Part shown: positions 7,692 through 16,955 of the stretch, one piece after another | How the letters are laid out: every line of letters starts with the position of its first letter | How positions within the stretch are numbered: the stretch's first letter is position 1 | DNA from: Halothiobacillus neapolitanus | GTDB lineage: Bacteria > Pseudomonadota > Gammaproteobacteria > Halothiobacillales > Halothiobacillaceae | Direction of reading: 5' to 3' | Length of the DNA stretch: 21,071 nt | Assembly (NCBI GenBank): GCA_020721485.1 | Contig: DYMR01000003.1 | Location: 1-21,071 of the forward strand | The notes under the pieces: generated by a model | Told to the model about the DNA's origin: nothing | Databases searched by the model: none | The model's input: only the letters and a program-made list of their open reading frames with translations | Made by a program: the position numbers and the translations under genes

Positions 7692-8492
7692 CTAGCGTTT
7701 GGGTGGCGCCAGTCGCTCCAATCGCAAACGCTCTCGGCCATCGAATAAGCGCCGCGCACCAAAGTGAACCGCCAGCAATCCACCAAATCCGGTGGCGGCG
7801 GTAATCAACAGCATAATCAAAATCTGATAGCGCACCGCGTCCAAAGGGGGCGCACCGGCCAGAATTTGCCCGGTCATCATGCCCGGCAGGCTGATGACGC
7901 CCGCTGCGGCGAGCATGTTCAGCGTGGGAATCAGTCCGGCGCGCACCGCATCCTGCTTCAGCCCGGACATCGCCTGATCGGCGGTTTGCCCGAGCAGCAG
8001 CCGCCCCTCAATGGCGGTGCGTTGGCTGGCCGCCATCTGCGTGAGGTGGTTCAGCGCCAAGCCAATGCCGGTCATGGTGTTGCCCAAAATCATCCCGAGC
8101 AAGGGGATGGCGTATTGCGGCGTGAACCACGGCGCGGGCTGCACCACGAACAGCAGAGCGAACGCGGTGATGCTGGCGGCGGTCGCGCCCATCGACAACA
8201 GCCCAATACTGTAGCCCTGCCACCCGGCAATGCGCCGTTTTTGGCGGGCGATGACTTCGTAACTCGCCAACAGCAGCATCATCAGCGCCATCAACAGCAC
8301 CCAGCCGAGGGATTCCGTCGCGAACAGGGCGTTGAGCACATAGCCAATCAACAACAGTTGCGCCACCATGCGCAGGCTGCCCATGAGCAGGCTGCGGGTG
8401 AGTTGCAAGCCATGCCAGAATTGGACGACGCCCAAGGCGGCGACCAAGCCGCCGGCCAGCAGCAAATCCAGCGCCGAAAGCGATTCAATCAT
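7692..8492 (-). CDS. fetB: FetB-like ABC transporter permease (UPF0014, iron export type)
   Basis: This is the membrane subunit of the FetAB-type ABC transporter. In E. coli FetAB has been linked to iron export and resistance to oxidative stress. The 266-residue protein is strongly hydrophobic with about seven membrane segments. It has the family signatures [51 protein letters not shown] and [13 protein letters not shown]. The frame is open upstream, but the start is the ATG at 8492, preceded by GAGG and overlapping the fetA stop as ATGA. The transported substrate in this organism is inferred from family membership only. Confidence 0.88.
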   Translation of the reverse strand: MIESLSALDLLLAGGLVAALGVVQFWHGLQLTRSLLMGSLRMVAQLLLIGYVLNALFATESLGWVLLMALMMLLLASYEVIARQKRRIAGWQGYSIGLLSMGATAASITAFALLFVVQPAPWFTPQYAIPLLGMILGNTMTGIGLALNHLTQMAASQRTAIEGRLLLGQTADQAMSGLKQDAVRAGLIPTLNMLAAAGVISLPGMMTGQILAGAPPLDAVRYQILIMLLITAATGFGGLLAVHFGARRLFDGRERLRLERLAPPKR

Positions 8493-9088
8493 GATGGAAC
8501 CTCCGCGAGCAGCGCCACGCTGTCGCCCCCGATGGCGCGGCGTTCTTCGGCATCGTGCGATACCCACACGGCGGCGGCGGCGTGCTCTTGCACATAAGTT
8601 TGAATGAAGCCGCGCAGCGCGGCTGCGTTGGTCGCATCCAAATTCGCCGTGGGTTCATCCAGCAACAGCACGCGCGGGCGCAGCGCCACGGCGCGCAACA
8701 CCGCGAGCCGTTGGCGCTCACCGGTGGATAAGCGCTCGACGGGGGATTCCAGCAGGGTGGGGTTCAGCGCGAGCGCGGCCAGCCACGCGGCAGGCGGCGG
8801 GGTCGCAAAATGCGCCAGTGGGGTTTCTGCCCACCACGCCGGCTCCGCCGGAATATACGCGACGGTACGCCGCCATTCGGCGGGCGGCGTGGCGGATAGC
8901 GCCCGCCCCTCAAGCCACACTTCGCCCTGATGCGGCGTTAAATCCGCCAAGGCCCGTAAAAATTGGCTTTTGCCGACGCCCGACGCCCCATGCAGGGTGA
9001 GAATATGCGACGCAGGCAATTCAAAACTGACGGGCTGATAGGCGGCGGAAAACCCCGGTTCGGCGCAGACGGCACGCACGGCAAACAT
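8489..9088 (-). CDS. fetA: FetA-like ABC transporter ATP-binding protein
   Basis: This is the ATPase partner of the permease encoded next to it. Motifs in order are Walker A GASGVGKS (residues 34-41), the signature LSTGERQRL (120-128), Walker B VLLLDEPT (140-147) with D-loop ANLD, and the switch histidine in VWVSHD. At 199 residues it is short, with little outside the nucleotide-binding core. The segment where the Q-loop glutamine is expected reads [10 protein letters not shown], with Glu instead of Gln. The ATG at 9088 is preceded by GAGGCG. The longer frame to 9148 would have to be translated through a terminator, so I rejected it. Confidence 0.85.
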   Translation of the reverse strand: MFAVRAVCAEPGFSAAYQPVSFELPASHILTLHGASGVGKSQFLRALADLTPHQGEVWLEGRALSATPPAEWRRTVAYIPAEPAWWAETPLAHFATPPPAAWLAALALNPTLLESPVERLSTGERQRLAVLRAVALRPRVLLLDEPTANLDATNAAALRGFIQTYVQEHAAAAVWVSHDAEERRAIGGDSVALLAEVPS

Positions 9089-9104
9089 GTTGGGCGCCTC
9101 TCTC

Positions 9105-9139
9105 AAATAAAAAACCGCCGGGCAGAGCGTCGGCGGTTT
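9105..9139 (-). terminator. Intrinsic terminator of the cytochrome gene
   Basis: On the minus strand AAACCGCCG (9139-9131) pairs with CGGCGGTTT (9120-9112) around a 10-nt loop. The stem runs into a T6 tract and ATTTG. This is a textbook rho-independent terminator 45 nt after the cytochrome stop. Its T-tract ends about 20 nt before the fetA start codon, so it also forms the fetA leader if transcription reads through. Confidence 0.88.
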
Positions 9140-9183
9140 GGGTTGCAATCAGCGATGAACAGCGGCGATCAACGCCGAACGAT

Positions 9184-10089
9184 TTATTCGGTCGCAGTCG
9201 CGGACTTGTCTTTGCCCGTGCCCAGCAACGAAACATAGGCGGCCAGCGCGTCGATTTCGTTGTCGGTCAAATGGGTGGCTTGCGGAATCATGGCGTAGGA
9301 ATGCGCGCCCATTTGCTGACCTTTACGGTAGATTTTCAGCAGGGAAATGACCGTGTCATACGGCAGGCCGGCGAGTTTCGGGGCGGCGAACAGTTTGCCG
9401 CCTTCCCCTTCCATGCCGTGGCACACCGCGCAGCTAGAGAACATGGCATGACCCCAGGCCACCACATCGCTAGACACGACTTTCGGCACGGCAGGAGCCG
9501 CCGGTGCTGCGGGCGCTGCCGGGGCGGCGGCTGCGCCAGCTGCGGCGGGCGCTGCACTGGCGGTTTTGCCGCCGAGTTCTGCGATGTAGGCCGCGAGGTC
9601 GGCGATGTCGGCATCCGACAGCCCCGCCGCTTGCGGTGCCATCGTGCTGTAGCGCGCGCCACCCAAGTTATGCTTGTTCAGGAAGGCCATGTCGCCTTTT
9701 TTGAAGGCATGAAGAATGGCATCGGCATCGACCGCAGTCAGCTTGGTCAGATCGGGGAACGCACCGCCATTGCCGTGACCATCCGCACCGTGACAGGCGG
9801 CGCAAGACGCAAATTTGGCTTTGCCAGCGGCGGCATCGCCACCACCCGCCGCTGCCGTCGTGGCGGCGGGCGCTGCCGCCGGAGCCGCTGCGGGCGCTGC
9901 AACCGGCGCGGCTTTCAGATCAGCCGCCGGGACGGCGTCGGGGGCATACGCGTCTTTGAATGATTCACGGGTGACCACATGCACCAGCGAAGTGACCAGG
10001 TAGTACACTGCCGCCAACAGCAAAATGGACGCAACGAAACCGACGAACTTCGCGCTGGAATCGACCTTTGGGTTATGACCATCAGCCAC
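9184..10089 (-). CDS. Membrane-anchored diheme cytochrome c
   Basis: This is an electron carrier of the periplasmic face, tethered by one N-terminal helix (about residues 15-37). There is no cleavage site typical of a secreted cytochrome. Two class I cytochrome c domains follow, with heme motifs CAACH (96-100) and CAVCH (220-224). Likely axial methionines are M150 in STMAPQA and M267 in YAMIPQA. Ala/Pro-rich linkers (about 49-88 and 176-203) separate the domains. The start is a GTG at 10089, five bases after a perfect GGAGG. The frame's first GTG (10101) lies upstream of that site. The domains resemble the c4/c5/c553 group. The partner oxidase or reductase is not in this window, so I give no gene symbol. 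Confidence 0.9.
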   Translation of the reverse strand: MADGHNPKVDSSAKFVGFVASILLLAAVYYLVTSLVHVVTRESFKDAYAPDAVPAADLKAAPVAAPAAAPAAAPAATTAAAGGGDAAAGKAKFASCAACHGADGHGNGGAFPDLTKLTAVDADAILHAFKKGDMAFLNKHNLGGARYSTMAPQAAGLSDADIADLAAYIAELGGKTASAAPAAAGAAAAPAAPAAPAAPAVPKVVSSDVVAWGHAMFSSCAVCHGMEGEGGKLFAAPKLAGLPYDTVISLLKIYRKGQQMGAHSYAMIPQATHLTDNEIDALAAYVSLLGTGKDKSATATE

Positions 10090-10158
10090 GATAACCTCCA
10101 CAACTTGATGAAATTTGAAAACCGGGGGCGGCGTGCATCGGCCGCGAGCAATTTTTGC

Positions 10159-10175
10159 GTTGCATCCCTGGCAAC
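10159..10175 (-). promoter_or_regulatory. Hairpin in the cytochrome mRNA leader, GGGA in the loop
   Basis: On the minus strand GTTGC-CAGGGAT-GCAAC forms a 5-bp stem with a GGA-containing heptaloop, about 70 nt upstream of the GGAGG ribosome-binding site. Its shape resembles a CsrA/RsmA target site. Confidence 0.35.
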
Positions 10176-10196
10176 AGCGAAAGACAAGAACGCGGG

Positions 10197-10202
10197 ATTA
10201 TA
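10197..10202 (-). promoter_or_regulatory. -10 box of the cytochrome promoter
   Basis: The minus strand has a perfect TATAAT at 10202-10197, about 110 nt upstream of the cytochrome start. No good -35 box sits 16-18 bp further upstream, so an activator may be needed. Confidence 0.5.
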
Positions 10203-10253
10203 CCGACGATCAGCCCTTTGACACATACAAACCCCGAATAACCCCATTATTTT

Positions 10254-12332
10254 ATGTCCAAATCTCCCCGCGTGCGTGCGCCTGAGCCTCTGCGCTTGAC
10301 CGATCCGGTCACGCGGCTGATGGGCGTGGGCGAAAAAGTCGCGGCGCAGTTGGCGCGGCTGGGGCTGGCGCAGGTCGAGGACTTGCTCTGGCATTTGCCG
10401 CAGCGCTATGAAGATCGCGGTACGGTGCGTCCGTTGAGCGAATCGCTGGCGGGTGAGTCGGTATTGATTGAGGTCACGGTCAGCGAGGCGCGATTGTTGC
10501 GGCACGGCAAGGCGCGGTTGGTGGCGCAGGCGGGGGATGCGGCGGGGCAAATCACTCTGTGGCAATTCGGGCAGTACGGCCCCTTGCTGCAAGCGGGGCA
10601 ATCTTATTTGTTGTTTGGTGAAGTCCGTGCGGGGTCGCAGGGGCTGGAAATGGCTCAGCCGGAGTTTGTGACCAGCGCCGCCCTAGACAGCATTCTGCCG
10701 GTGTATCCCTCAACCGAGGGCTTGCAGCAATCCCGCTTGCGCGCCTTGGTGACGCAGGCGCTGACCGTTGCGCTGCATGGCTTGGATGAGTTGCTGCCGA
10801 CCGCCGATCTGCCGCCGGTATTGCGCATGGGGACGCTGGCGGCGTTGCAGCGTTTGCATGCGCCCACCCGCGCGCTCGGCGTGCCGCAGCCGGACGATCC
10901 CGCCCGCCTGCGCTTGGCGTTGGAAGAGCTGGTCGCCCAAGTGGTGGCATTGCGCCATCAGCGGCAACAGTGGGTGCAGCAAGTGGCACCCCTAATCGCG
11001 GGGGAATCGGCGCACTGGCAGCGCTTATTGGCGGGTTTGCCGTTCTCGCCCACCGCCGCCCAGCGACGGGTATTGGCGGAAATTCGCGTGGATATGGCGC
11101 AAGGCCAGCCGATGTTGCGGTTGGTACAGGGTGATGTCGGTTCGGGCAAAACCTTGGTGGCGGCGGGCGCGGCCTTGCACGCGATTGAGGCAGGCTATCA
11201 GGTGGCGCTGATGGCGCCGACGGCGCTGTTGGCGGAACAGCACGCGCGCAATTTCGCGCAGTGGCTGGAGCCGTTGGGCGTGCCGGTGCATGTGTTGCTG
11301 GGGCAAAGCGCGGCGGCGGCGCGGCGCGGGGTGTTGGCGGCATTGCGCGATGGGGTGCCGGGGATTGTGCTCGGCACACAGGCCTTGTTTCAGGAGGCGG
11401 TGCAGTTTGCGCGGCTGGGTTTGGTCATCATCGACGAGCAGCACCGCTTCGGGGTACATCAGCGCTTGGCGTTGTCGGATAAGGGCGCGCTGTGGGAAGG
11501 CGAGCGCCTGCGGCCACACCAGTTGGTGATGACGGCCACGCCCATTCCGCGCACGCTGGCGATGAGCGCCTATGCGGATTTGGAGGTGTCGATCATCGAC
11601 GAATTGCCGCCGGGTCGAAGCCCGATCACCACCACGGCGCTGCGGGCGGATCGGCGGGAAGCGCTGATCGACCGGATCAGCGCGGTCTGCCACGAAGGGC
11701 GGCAAGCGTACTGGGTATGCCCCTTGATTGAGGATTCGACGCAGATTGAGGCCGAAGCGGCGGAATCGACGGCGGCGCGGCTCACGGAAGCCTTGCCGCA
11801 CTTGCGGATTGGGCTGGTGCACGGGCGATTATCGGCGGCGCAAAAGCAGGCGGTGATGGCGCAATTTAAGGCGCATGCGTTGGATGTGCTGGTCGCGACC
11901 ACGGTGATCGAGGTGGGGGTGGATGTACCGAACGCTTCGCTGATGTTGATCGAAAATGCCGACCGGCTGGGGTTGGCGCAACTGCATCAACTGCGGGGGC
12001 GGGTGGGGCGCGGCAGCACCGCATCGTATTGCGTGTTGCTGTATGACGAACCGTTGTCCGATCGCGCCAAGGCTCGGCTGGCTTTAATGCGCGAAACGCA
12101 GGACGGCTTCGTGCTGGCGGAAGCAGATTTGGCGCAGCGCGGCCCGGGCGAAGTCTTGGGCACCCGCCAAACGGGGCTGGCCAAACTGAAGGTGGCGGAC
12201 TTGGTGCGCGATGCCGAATGGATTCCGGTGGCGCGGGAATTGGCGGAACGCTGGCTGGCGGCGCAGCACCCCGGCATTCCGGGTTTATTGCGCCGATGGG
12301 TCGGCGCGGGGCAGCAGTACAGCCAAGTCTGA
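10254..12332 (+). CDS. recG: ATP-dependent DNA helicase RecG
   Basis: RecG remodels stalled replication forks and branched DNA such as Holliday junctions, R-loops and D-loops. The 692-residue length matches the family. The N-terminal wedge/OB domain includes GVGEKVAAQLARLGL and LPQRYEDR. The helicase domains show QGDVGSGKT (Walker A, near residue 295), APTALLAEQHA, IIDEQHRFGVHQR (the DEQH box), MTATPIPRTLAMS (motif III), VVIEVGVDVPNAS-type motif V and QLRGRVGRG (motif VI). The C-terminal TRG segment is present. There is no obvious Shine-Dalgarno sequence before the ATG. It diverges from the cytochrome gene and converges on secF. Confidence 0.97.
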   Translation: MSKSPRVRAPEPLRLTDPVTRLMGVGEKVAAQLARLGLAQVEDLLWHLPQRYEDRGTVRPLSESLAGESVLIEVTVSEARLLRHGKARLVAQAGDAAGQITLWQFGQYGPLLQAGQSYLLFGEVRAGSQGLEMAQPEFVTSAALDSILPVYPSTEGLQQSRLRALVTQALTVALHGLDELLPTADLPPVLRMGTLAALQRLHAPTRALGVPQPDDPARLRLALEELVAQVVALRHQRQQWVQQVAPLIAGESAHWQRLLAGLPFSPTAAQRRVLAEIRVDMAQGQPMLRLVQGDVGSGKTLVAAGAALHAIEAGYQVALMAPTALLAEQHARNFAQWLEPLGVPVHVLLGQSAAAARRGVLAALRDGVPGIVLGTQALFQEAVQFARLGLVIIDEQHRFGVHQRLALSDKGALWEGERLRPHQLVMTATPIPRTLAMSAYADLEVSIIDELPPGRSPITTTALRADRREALIDRISAVCHEGRQAYWVCPLIEDSTQIEAEAAESTAARLTEALPHLRIGLVHGRLSAAQKQAVMAQFKAHALDVLVATTVIEVGVDVPNASLMLIENADRLGLAQLHQLRGRVGRGSTASYCVLLYDEPLSDRAKARLALMRETQDGFVLAEADLAQRGPGEVLGTRQTGLAKLKVADLVRDAEWIPVARELAERWLAAQHPGIPGLLRRWVGAGQQYSQV

Positions 12333-12383
12333 GTGGGCGATACGCCTTATCAGGTCATTGAAAATGAGTTCAACGGCCTATCG

Positions 12384-13322
12384 TTACGGCGCGGTGTCGA
12401 GCACCCGCTCTTTGTCGGTCAGCTTGAGCAAATCTTGCCGTTTCAGCCCCATGTCGAGCGCCAAACTGGAGGCGACATAAATCGACGAGAAGGTGCCGAG
12501 CACAATGCCGACCAGCAAGGTGGACGAAAACCCGAACAGGCTTTCGCCGCCGAACAGGAACAGCGCGAGCACAGAAAGGAAAGTGGTCAGCGCCGTCATC
12601 ACGGTGCGCGACATGGTTTGGTTGACCGAGGCGTTCATGATCTCGATTTCCGAGCCTTTACGCATTTTGCGGAAGTTCTCCCGCATCCGGTCGAACACCA
12701 CGATCATGTCGTTGATCGAATACCCCGCGAGCGCCAAATATGCGGCGAGCACGGTCAGGTTGAACTCCAGTTGGGTGATGCTCAAAAAACCCAAAATCAT
12801 AATCAAATCGTGCGAGAGCGTGATGACCGCGCCGGCCGCCATTTTGAGCTGATACCGTAGGCTGACGAACAGCAGCAGCCCGCCCAGCACGGTGAGCATG
12901 GCGAGCGCGCCGGAGTTGAATAACTCCTTGCCGACGGCCGGCCCCACATATTCAACCCGGCGCATTTGCACGCCCGGTTCTTCGGTTTTCAGCGCGGCAA
13001 GCACATGATCTGCTAACTGATTTTGGTTTTCCGACTTGGCCGGGGGCAGGCGAATCATCACCGATTCACTGGTGCCGAAGTATTGCACCACGGCTTCGTG
13101 GAAATCGTTTTTCTTCAGCAGTGCGCGCACCGCATCCAAATTGGCTGCTTTGGGATAGCCGACTTCAATCACGACCCCGCCGGTGAAATCCAAGCCCAAA
13201 TTGATCCCGCGCGTGGCGAGCGAGGCGATGGACACGAGCAGCAGAATGATCGAAATAATGTAGGCGTAACGCCGCTTGCCGAAGAAATCGAATTTGGCGT
13301 CATAGGGGAACAGATTCAGCAT
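12384..13322 (-). CDS. secF: Protein translocase accessory subunit SecF
   Basis: SecF pairs with SecD as an RND-family complex that uses the proton gradient to pull translocating proteins out of the SecYEG channel on the periplasmic side. At 312 residues the length is normal. It begins with a cytoplasmic segment and a membrane helix (YAYIISIILLLVSIASLA). GLDFTGGVVIEVGY follows, then a periplasmic domain and five further helices that include AGYSINDMIVVFDRMREN, the conserved SecF motif. GAGG precedes the ATG. It starts 27 nt after secD and is clearly co-transcribed. recG converges on it, with only 51 nt and no strong terminator between them. Confidence 0.97.
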   Translation of the reverse strand: MLNLFPYDAKFDFFGKRRYAYIISIILLLVSIASLATRGINLGLDFTGGVVIEVGYPKAANLDAVRALLKKNDFHEAVVQYFGTSESVMIRLPPAKSENQNQLADHVLAALKTEEPGVQMRRVEYVGPAVGKELFNSGALAMLTVLGGLLLFVSLRYQLKMAAGAVITLSHDLIMILGFLSITQLEFNLTVLAAYLALAGYSINDMIVVFDRMRENFRKMRKGSEIEIMNASVNQTMSRTVMTALTTFLSVLALFLFGGESLFGFSSTLLVGIVLGTFSSIYVASSLALDMGLKRQDLLKLTDKERVLDTAP

Positions 13323-13349
13323 GATGGAAGCCTCGAATAATGACGCCGG

Positions 13350-15212
13350 TTAAATCGAAATCCGCGTCAGGCGGGTGCGACGGCCATAAATCAGATTCAC
13401 CAGCGCGCGCGTGACCATGATGGCGGTGAACAGCGAGGCGAGAATCCCGATGGTGAGGGTGACGGCAAAGCCTTTCACCGGCCCGGCGCCGAGCGCGAAC
13501 AGCACCACGGCGGCCAGCAAGGTGGTGACATGCGAGTCGATGATGGTCGCGAAGGCGCGTTCGTAGCCCGCTTTGATGGCGGCTTGCGGCGTTAGCCCGT
13601 TCCGCAATTCCTCGCGGATCCGTTCGTTGATGAGCACATTCGCATCCACCGCAATCCCCAGGGTGAGCACCATCCCCGCAATCCCCGGCAGCGTGAGCGT
13701 GGCTTGCAGCAGCGACAGCACGGCGATGATTAAGATCAAGTTGGCGAACAGCGCCACCACGGCGGTGGTGCCGAACACGCGGTAATACACCAGCATGAAG
13801 GCGGCGACGAGCGCGAAGCCGAGGATGGAGGCATGCACCCCGGCTTTGATGTTGTCCGCGCCCAGGCTGGGGCCGACGGTGCGCTCTTCCACGATGTCCA
13901 TCGGCGCGCGCAGTGCCCCGGCGCGCAGCAGCAGGGCGAGGTCGCGCGCAGCATCTGGAGAACCCATGCCGGTGATTTGAAAGCGGTTAGACAGTTGGTC
14001 TTGAATGGTGGCGACATTGATGACCTGTTCGATCAGCTTTTTGTCTTTGACCGGTTTGCCATCCACGATCTTGGTTTCGGTGCGGTGTTCGATAAACACC
14101 ACGGCCATTTGTTTGCCGATATTTTCGCCGGTCACATCGGCCATGCGCCGCGCGCCTTGTCCGTCGAGATTGACGAACACGGCGGGCGTGCTGGAGCGCT
14201 GATCGATGCCGGACGACGCGCCGGTGATGCGGTCGCCGGTGACGATGACTTGCCGTTTCAGCAGGACGGGTTGTCCATTTTTTTCATGGTACAGCCGCGC
14301 ATCGGGCGGCACGCGACCGGATTGTTCGGCGTCTGCCCAATCGCTCGGCGTGCCGGAGACGAGGCGGAATTCTAAGGTGGCGGTGGCGCCAATGATTTCT
14401 TTCGCGCGGACTGTGTCTTGAATGCCGGGCAGTTCGACGACGATGCGGTCTTCGCCTTGCTGCTGAATCAGCGGCTCGGCCACGCCCAGTTCATTCACCC
14501 GATTGCGCAGGGTGGTGATGTTCTGTTCGACGGCGGCTTTTTTCTCGGCCAGAACGCCGGCATCGGTCAGCGCGGCGCTGAGGTACGGCGCGCCGTTGCG
14601 TTCGCTGCTGTCGAACTTCAGTTCAGGATACAAGCCAGGCAATTTGCTCATGGCCGCGTCGCGTTCGCTGGCTTCGCGGAAGCGGATCAGGATGTCTTTG
14701 CCCTGATCGACATCGGCGCTGACATAGCGAATGTTGTCGTGGCGCATATCGCCCCGCAGGCTTTCGTTGCGGCGGTCGAGCGCGGTTTTGATGGCCGCTT
14801 GCATGTCGATTTGCATCAGGAAATGCACGCCGCCGCGCAAATCCAGCCCCAAATACATGGGCTTGGCGCCCAGCGCCGTCATCCATGCGGGCGCGGCGGG
14901 CGCCAGATTGAGCGCGACGGGGTAATTTTCACCCAGCGCGGCACGCACCACATTGACGGCTTTGAGCTGGGTATCCGTGGAGCTGAATTGAATCAGGCCG
15001 TCTTTTTCCTGCACGCTGGCGGATTTGACGGGCAGATCGGCGGCTTTAAGCGCGGCCGTGGCGCGATCCAACTCCGCTTGGGTCATCGTGCCATCGCGCT
15101 TGGAGATTTGCAGGGCGGGATTTTCGCCATACAAATTGGGCAGGGCGAAAAAGGCGGCCAGCGCCAAAATCAGGACGATGAGGAGGTTTTTCCACCACGG
15201 ATAGCGATTCAT
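13350..15212 (-). CDS. secD: Protein translocase accessory subunit SecD
   Basis: SecD is the larger RND-type partner of SecF. The 620-residue protein begins MNRYPWWKNLLIVLILALAAFFALPNLYG, the conserved first helix. It has LGLDLRGGVHFLMQID, a large periplasmic P1 head domain, and then five C-terminal helices with LTLPGIAGMVLTLGIAVDANVLINERIREE, the proton-relay motif with its key aspartate. The frame runs to a TTG at 15230, but the ATG at 15212 matches the family start and has AGGGAA before it. A double hairpin lies in the 80-nt gap after yajC. Confidence 0.97.
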   Translation of the reverse strand: MNRYPWWKNLLIVLILALAAFFALPNLYGENPALQISKRDGTMTQAELDRATAALKAADLPVKSASVQEKDGLIQFSSTDTQLKAVNVVRAALGENYPVALNLAPAAPAWMTALGAKPMYLGLDLRGGVHFLMQIDMQAAIKTALDRRNESLRGDMRHDNIRYVSADVDQGKDILIRFREASERDAAMSKLPGLYPELKFDSSERNGAPYLSAALTDAGVLAEKKAAVEQNITTLRNRVNELGVAEPLIQQQGEDRIVVELPGIQDTVRAKEIIGATATLEFRLVSGTPSDWADAEQSGRVPPDARLYHEKNGQPVLLKRQVIVTGDRITGASSGIDQRSSTPAVFVNLDGQGARRMADVTGENIGKQMAVVFIEHRTETKIVDGKPVKDKKLIEQVINVATIQDQLSNRFQITGMGSPDAARDLALLLRAGALRAPMDIVEERTVGPSLGADNIKAGVHASILGFALVAAFMLVYYRVFGTTAVVALFANLILIIAVLSLLQATLTLPGIAGMVLTLGIAVDANVLINERIREELRNGLTPQAAIKAGYERAFATIIDSHVTTLLAAVVLFALGAGPVKGFAVTLTIGILASLFTAIMVTRALVNLIYGRRTRLTRISI

Positions 15213-15238
15213 GAATGCGTTCCCTGTCAACGGGTTGT

Positions 15239-15280
15239 GCGGGTCTGACCCGCGACACGCAGCCGCCGATGCGGCGGCTG
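15239..15280 (-). other. Two adjacent hairpins between yajC and secD
   Basis: GCGGGT-CTG-ACCCGC (15239-15253, 6-bp stem) and CAGCCGCCG-ATG-CGGCGGCTG (15260-15280, 9-bp perfect stem) lie side by side. Neither is followed by a T-run in the direction of transcription. They may protect or trim the mRNA, or set the yajC:secD ratio. Confidence 0.5.
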
Positions 15281-15292
15281 GTCAGGCGGGGC

Positions 15293-15637
15293 TTAGCCCT
15301 CGCGGGTGTCTTTGAGTGTGCCTTTGGGCATAACGGTCGCTACGGCGCCGCGCTGGACGACCAAGGTCACGCCATCGGCCACTTCGATCACCAGAAAGGC
15401 TTCGCCCAGCTTGATGACGCGGCCAAGCAGCCCGCCGTTGGTGACGACTTCATCGCCCTTTTCCACGGAGTCGATCAGCTTTTTCAGCTCTTTTTGGCGT
15501 TTGACTTGCGGGCGAATCAGCAGGAAATACATCACGCCGAAAATCAGAATCAGCGGCAGAAAGGTCGCGATCATGTTGGGTTCTTGGCCGGCAGCAGCGG
15601 GAGCGGCTTCGGCCAAAGCGTCGGAAATCAAAAACAT
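15293..15637 (-). CDS. yajC: Preprotein translocase accessory subunit YajC
   Basis: YajC is the small inner-membrane partner of SecDF. The 114-residue protein has one membrane helix, MIATFLPLILIFGVMYFLLIRPQ. The RPQVKRQKELKKLIDSVEKGDEVVTNGGLLGRV segment is diagnostic of the family, and a short cytoplasmic beta domain follows. The frame extends upstream to 15742, but MFLISDALAEAAPAA at 15637 is the normal start, with AGGAA in front. The order tgt-yajC-secD-secF matches many proteobacteria. Confidence 0.96.
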   Translation of the reverse strand: MFLISDALAEAAPAAAGQEPNMIATFLPLILIFGVMYFLLIRPQVKRQKELKKLIDSVEKGDEVVTNGGLLGRVIKLGEAFLVIEVADGVTLVVQRGAVATVMPKGTLKDTREG

Positions 15638-15721
15638 GGGGTGGGTTCCTAGGTGTTCTGAAATGGAGTTCTGAAAATCGGGGTCAAAAAGTGGGTGCGC
15701 GGGCAGCGCAAAACGCGCATT

Positions 15722-15730
15722 AGTATGCCA
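15722..15730 (-). promoter_or_regulatory. Possible extended -10 promoter of yajC-secDF
   Basis: On the minus strand TGGCATACT (15730-15722) is an extended -10 element located about 85 nt upstream of the yajC start, in the 134-bp gap after tgt. No good -35 box is seen. It could add a separate promoter for yajC-secD-secF besides read-through from tgt. Confidence 0.35.
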
Positions 15731-15771
15731 CAGCGAAGCCAAGTTCCCTCATGCGTGGGGGCAATCGGCGG

Positions 15772-16952
<1,181 letters not shown>

Positions 16953-16955
<3 letters not shown>

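Noticed and set aside
10218..10223. Perfect TTGACA taken as the recG -35 box
   Set aside because: No acceptable -10 box lies 16-18 bp downstream. The nearest candidate, CATTAT, is 21 bp away and almost touches the start codon.
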